Assembly: GCF_003014535.1 (NCBI RefSeq)
Contig: NZ_PYGD01000011.1
Span: 1-64,000 of the forward strand
Direction: 5' to 3'
Length of the DNA stretch: 64,000 nt
Source: Taibaiella chishuiensis
GTDB lineage: Bacteria; Bacteroidota; Bacteroidia; Chitinophagales; Chitinophagaceae
A program made the translations under genes and the position numbers. Positions 61,452 to 64,000 of the stretch are shown here, one piece after another. Each line of letters starts with the position of its first letter. Position 1 is the stretch's first letter. The notes under the pieces were generated by a model, which was not told the DNA's origin, made no database searches, and worked only from the letters and a program-made list of their open reading frames with translations.

Positions 61452-63173
61452 GTGCAACCAAAATATGCGTTATTAATAGGGTCGTTGATGGGAGTACATG
61501 CGTTGTTCGCCCAGCGGTTGTCCATACAGCAACAGGTAGCCAGGATCGACAGCCTGATTTTATATAGAAATTTTGAAGCAGGCGAAAAGCAACTGGATCA
61601 TTTGTACGATTCGATCATCCAAAGCGGTTCCAGGCACGAGCTCAGGGAAAGCGAGCTCAGGTTACTGCTCAACAAGGCTTATTTATATAAGGAAAATAAA
61701 AAAGAGAGCAACGCACTTAAAGCCGCACTCGACGTTATTGAAGCGGCGGAAAAACTCCACTTTTTCGAAATCGAATATGAGGCCTGCCTGATGGCTGCAC
61801 TTGTTTATGAACTTTCAAACGAGTTTGATTTGTGCAAAACCTACCTGGGCCGGGCGCACCGCCTTTATAAGCAACAGCACCTGGAAAGCTTATACAGTCA
61901 TTATTGTATCCGGGTATCGTCCTATTATCGTTTCGTAAAACAAAAAGATACGGCCTTATATTTTGCCACCCAGGGATTTAACTATGCCCGGGTATATAAG
62001 AATAAACGGGACTACCTGGATGGCTGCCTGTTGCTGGGTATATTATTACCAAAGCATGATCTGGAAGGGGCGGTAAAATATGCTTCGCTTGCAGCATATG
62101 GTTTCCTGGAACTGAATGATTATTACCGTGCGTCCAGTATGTACAATAATATTGCGCATAAATACCTGCTGCGCGGCGATAACGACAAAGCGCGCCAATA
62201 CAATGATTCTGCTTTATGGATTTTCAACAACAACGCCCTGCCCGCAAATTTTCAATCTTTTAAAATAAGATATTTATTATTTGACACCTTAGGAAAGGTC
62301 GATTCTGCCTACTACTATTTTCGTAAATATCATGATGCCTACGTAGCAGCCAACGATAGTATAAAGGCAGCGAATATAAAGAAGGTAACGGAGCAGTATG
62401 AAAACGACAAGAAACAGGCCATTATAAAAAGTAAGGACCGCCAACTTGCCTTTATCATCCTCTTACTCCTGGTCATAGCAACCGCCTCTTTTTTGCTGAT
62501 CAGGAAGAACAGGAAGATCAATATCCAGAATAAGGTCATCCGCAAACAGGTTGAAGAGCTGATGAAAATGCTGGAGCAAAAGCAGGTACTGTTGTCCGAA
62601 TTACAGCACCGGGTAAAGAACAACCTGCAGCATGTCATCAGCATACTGGAACTGCAGAAGGAATCGGTCAACTTCAACAATATAGACGAGCTGATCAGGG
62701 GCAACCAGAACCGCATTCACTCCATGGCATTGCTGCATAAAAAGCTGAATGTTTCGGAGCATGTGAATGAAGTGGATCTAGAAAAGTATATCCTTGATCT
62801 TTCTGAATTGGTGAAAGACTCTTACGACACCCCACGCAAGAAAATAAGCATGGATGTTACCTGCACCATAGCGCAGATGTCAATCGAGAAGGCATTACCG
62901 GTAGGGCTCATTATCGTAGAGTTGGTGAGTAACAGTATGAAACACGCATTTGTGAAACGGCACACCGGCACGATCCATATTACGCTCGGCCAGGATATAG
63001 CAACAGGAAAAAACATCCTGTACTATGCAGATAATGGACGCGGTTTTGATTTTAATAAGCATAGCGAAAAAGGACTCGGCATGGAGATCATTAAAGGGCT
63101 GATAGGGCAACTGGACGCTACCGCTAAAAGCAGCCCCGGCAATGGCTTTGAGCTTACCCTCCATTTTAAATGA
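61452..63173 (+). CDS. TPR-domain sensor histidine kinase (HisKA_2 type)
   Basis: The 573-aa kinase starts at GTG 61452, giving a signal peptide (to about ALFAQ). The extracytoplasmic part (about 22-330) is made of TPR-like helix pairs (ALKAALDVIEAAEKLHFFEIEYE, AYGFLELNDYYRASSMYNN). One membrane segment follows (about 333-353, LAFIILLLLVIATASFLLI). The cytoplasmic part has the HisKA_2 phospho-His motif LSELQHRVKNNLQHVISILE (about 388-407) and an ATPase domain with NSMKHAF and DNGRGFDFNKHSEKGLGMEI. It overlaps its response regulator by 4 bp (ATGA), so the two act as a two-component system. Confidence 0.93.
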   Translation: MQPKYALLIGSLMGVHALFAQRLSIQQQVARIDSLILYRNFEAGEKQLDHLYDSIIQSGSRHELRESELRLLLNKAYLYKENKKESNALKAALDVIEAAEKLHFFEIEYEACLMAALVYELSNEFDLCKTYLGRAHRLYKQQHLESLYSHYCIRVSSYYRFVKQKDTALYFATQGFNYARVYKNKRDYLDGCLLLGILLPKHDLEGAVKYASLAAYGFLELNDYYRASSMYNNIAHKYLLRGDNDKARQYNDSALWIFNNNALPANFQSFKIRYLLFDTLGKVDSAYYYFRKYHDAYVAANDSIKAANIKKVTEQYENDKKQAIIKSKDRQLAFIILLLLVIATASFLLIRKNRKINIQNKVIRKQVEELMKMLEQKQVLLSELQHRVKNNLQHVISILELQKESVNFNNIDELIRGNQNRIHSMALLHKKLNVSEHVNEVDLEKYILDLSELVKDSYDTPRKKISMDVTCTIAQMSIEKALPVGLIIVELVSNSMKHAFVKRHTGTIHITLGQDIATGKNILYYADNGRGFDFNKHSEKGLGMEIIKGLIGQLDATAKSSPGNGFELTLHFK

Positions 63174-63880
63174 TGACAATCATGGAAACAAAAACAATAT
63201 TACTCGTAGAAGATGATTTTTTAAACAGGAGGCTTTCCAAAAAAATTCTTGCTGAAACCGGCTACCAGGTCCTGGAAGCGAAAAATGCCAGGGAGGCATT
63301 TGAAATATTGAAAAAGGAAAAGGTAACGCTTGCTATCCTGGACATCAACCTGGGAGAACAGGAACAGGATGGCATAAGCATAGGCGAACAACTGCAAAAA
63401 ATCTACTGCATACCTTTCTTGTACCTGACGGCTTACGATGTAAATGAAATCGTGACTAAAGCAATAGCCACCGTTCCCCAGGCCTATCTTACCAAACCCT
63501 TTAAAAATATCGACCTGCTTACCACAGTACAATTAGTCATTCAAAAGTTCGCCAAGCAGGAAACAAACAGGCCTTCGATGCGCGTAAAAGACGGCGCCTA
63601 TTATGTAGAGCTTTTCGTAGATGAAATTGACTATATCGAAGCAGAGGGCAATTACCTGCTGTCCCGCGCTCATAATAAGGTGTATAAAAGCCGGTCTTCG
63701 ATCAAGCAAATACTGGAAGCGCTACCCCCTTCCCTATTTGTCCAAACCCACAGGGCATTTATCGTCAACAAGACCAAGATCGATAAATTCAATATAAAGA
63801 GCCTCGTTGTTAAAGGAGAAGTCATTCCTGTATCAAGGAACTACATAGAGCACATCGATATGATTTGCCGTATAGGATAA
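63170..63880 (+). CDS. LytTR-family response regulator
   Basis: The 236-aa protein has a receiver domain (about 8-125) with VEDDFLN, phospho-Asp in LAILDINLGEQEQDG (about 57) and Lys in LTKPFKNIDLLT. The LytTR DNA-binding domain (about 138-233) follows: FVDEIDYIEAEGNYLLSRA, SIKQILEALPPSLFVQTHRAFIVN, VIPVSRNYIEHI. The ATG overlaps the stop of the histidine kinase gene. Such Bacteroidota LytTR pairs often act on a few nearby genes, none of which is visible before the window ends at 64000. Confidence 0.93.
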   Translation: MMTIMETKTILLVEDDFLNRRLSKKILAETGYQVLEAKNAREAFEILKKEKVTLAILDINLGEQEQDGISIGEQLQKIYCIPFLYLTAYDVNEIVTKAIATVPQAYLTKPFKNIDLLTTVQLVIQKFAKQETNRPSMRVKDGAYYVELFVDEIDYIEAEGNYLLSRAHNKVYKSRSSIKQILEALPPSLFVQTHRAFIVNKTKIDKFNIKSLVVKGEVIPVSRNYIEHIDMICRIG

Positions 63881-64000
63881 AGAACGGGCGAACTGCCTAA
63901 TCACATTTTTTTACCCTACCGTTATCCGTACCTGTTGTAAGACAGGTGCGCCTTATTGCATCCTGTACATTGGGGTAACGCAAGTATCGGGGCAGGTACA

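Overview
The window comes from a member of the phylum Bacteroidota, most likely a Chitinophagaceae-like bacterium. Evidence: promoters of the Bacteroidota type (-33 TTTG, about 19-20 bp spacer, -7 TAnnTTTG) precede tRNA and housekeeping genes; secreted proteins end in type IX secretion (T9SS) type A and type B sorting domains; the glycyl-tRNA synthetase is the single-chain form; many lipoproteins and TTG starts are present. No integrase, transposase, plasmid gene or CRISPR array is visible, so this looks like chromosomal core sequence with small accessory islands.

Layout. 1-905: no gene; three leftward tandem promoters point out of the window, followed by short repeats. 972-7844 (minus): a MarR regulator, TolC-like protein, lipoprotein adaptor and RND pump form one efflux operon with a 17-bp-stem terminator. 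8822-11264: ECF sigma factor, membrane-anchored putative anti-sigma protein and an exported putative beta-barrel protein. 11300-13267: an HD-domain protein, then two small RiPP (lanthipeptide-like) precursors and a secreted 141-aa protein. 13638-16707: chromate transporter, repeat tract, two tandem tRNA-Arg(ACG) genes and rlmH. 17184-23255: DUF58 protein, EGF-like lipoprotein, lone ABC ATPase, polysaccharide flippase and AraC regulator, with composite repeats between some of them. 23340-30281: L,D-transpeptidase, unknown lipoprotein, Bax inhibitor-1 family protein, pssA-purS-rsmI, an OmpR-type regulator and small hypotheticals. 30334-34112: an NHL-propeller T9SS protein with an exported tail-collar protein, then glyQS. 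34411-35232: a second pair of RiPP precursors. 35506-38550: ppk1 and ppx. 38640-45148 (minus): FAD enzyme, serine hydrolase, GH3 hydrolase and uvrB. 45396-51800: envelope, metabolic and hypothetical genes, including a deoxynucleoside kinase and a VanZ-like protein. 51967-60801: two large T9SS cargo proteins, acyl-CoA carboxylase beta subunit, enoyl-CoA hydratase and a propeller-like lipoprotein. 61013-63880: tRNA-Asp, a duplicated tRNA 3' flank, and a TPR histidine kinase/LytTR response regulator pair.

The most unusual content is the set of four GG-type RiPP precursors at two sites 22 kb apart (12006, 12468, 34411, 34945). They share a charged MKKK...LKKLSL.K..IAAL leader and have Cys-rich cores. 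The 34 kb pair has nine Cys at nearly the same places. No LanB/LanC-like, radical-SAM, peptidase or transporter gene for them is present here, so they would need enzymes encoded elsewhere. One precursor (12006) and the nearby secreted protein (12842) also share an upstream arrangement in which a GC-rich hairpin sits where the -33 element should be. Other items of note are a composite intergenic repeat family, a GH3/serine hydrolase pair separated by a terminator-like hairpin, and a roughly 96-bp duplication of the 3' flank of tRNA-Asp. All functional names come from motif recognition by eye; no database search was run.
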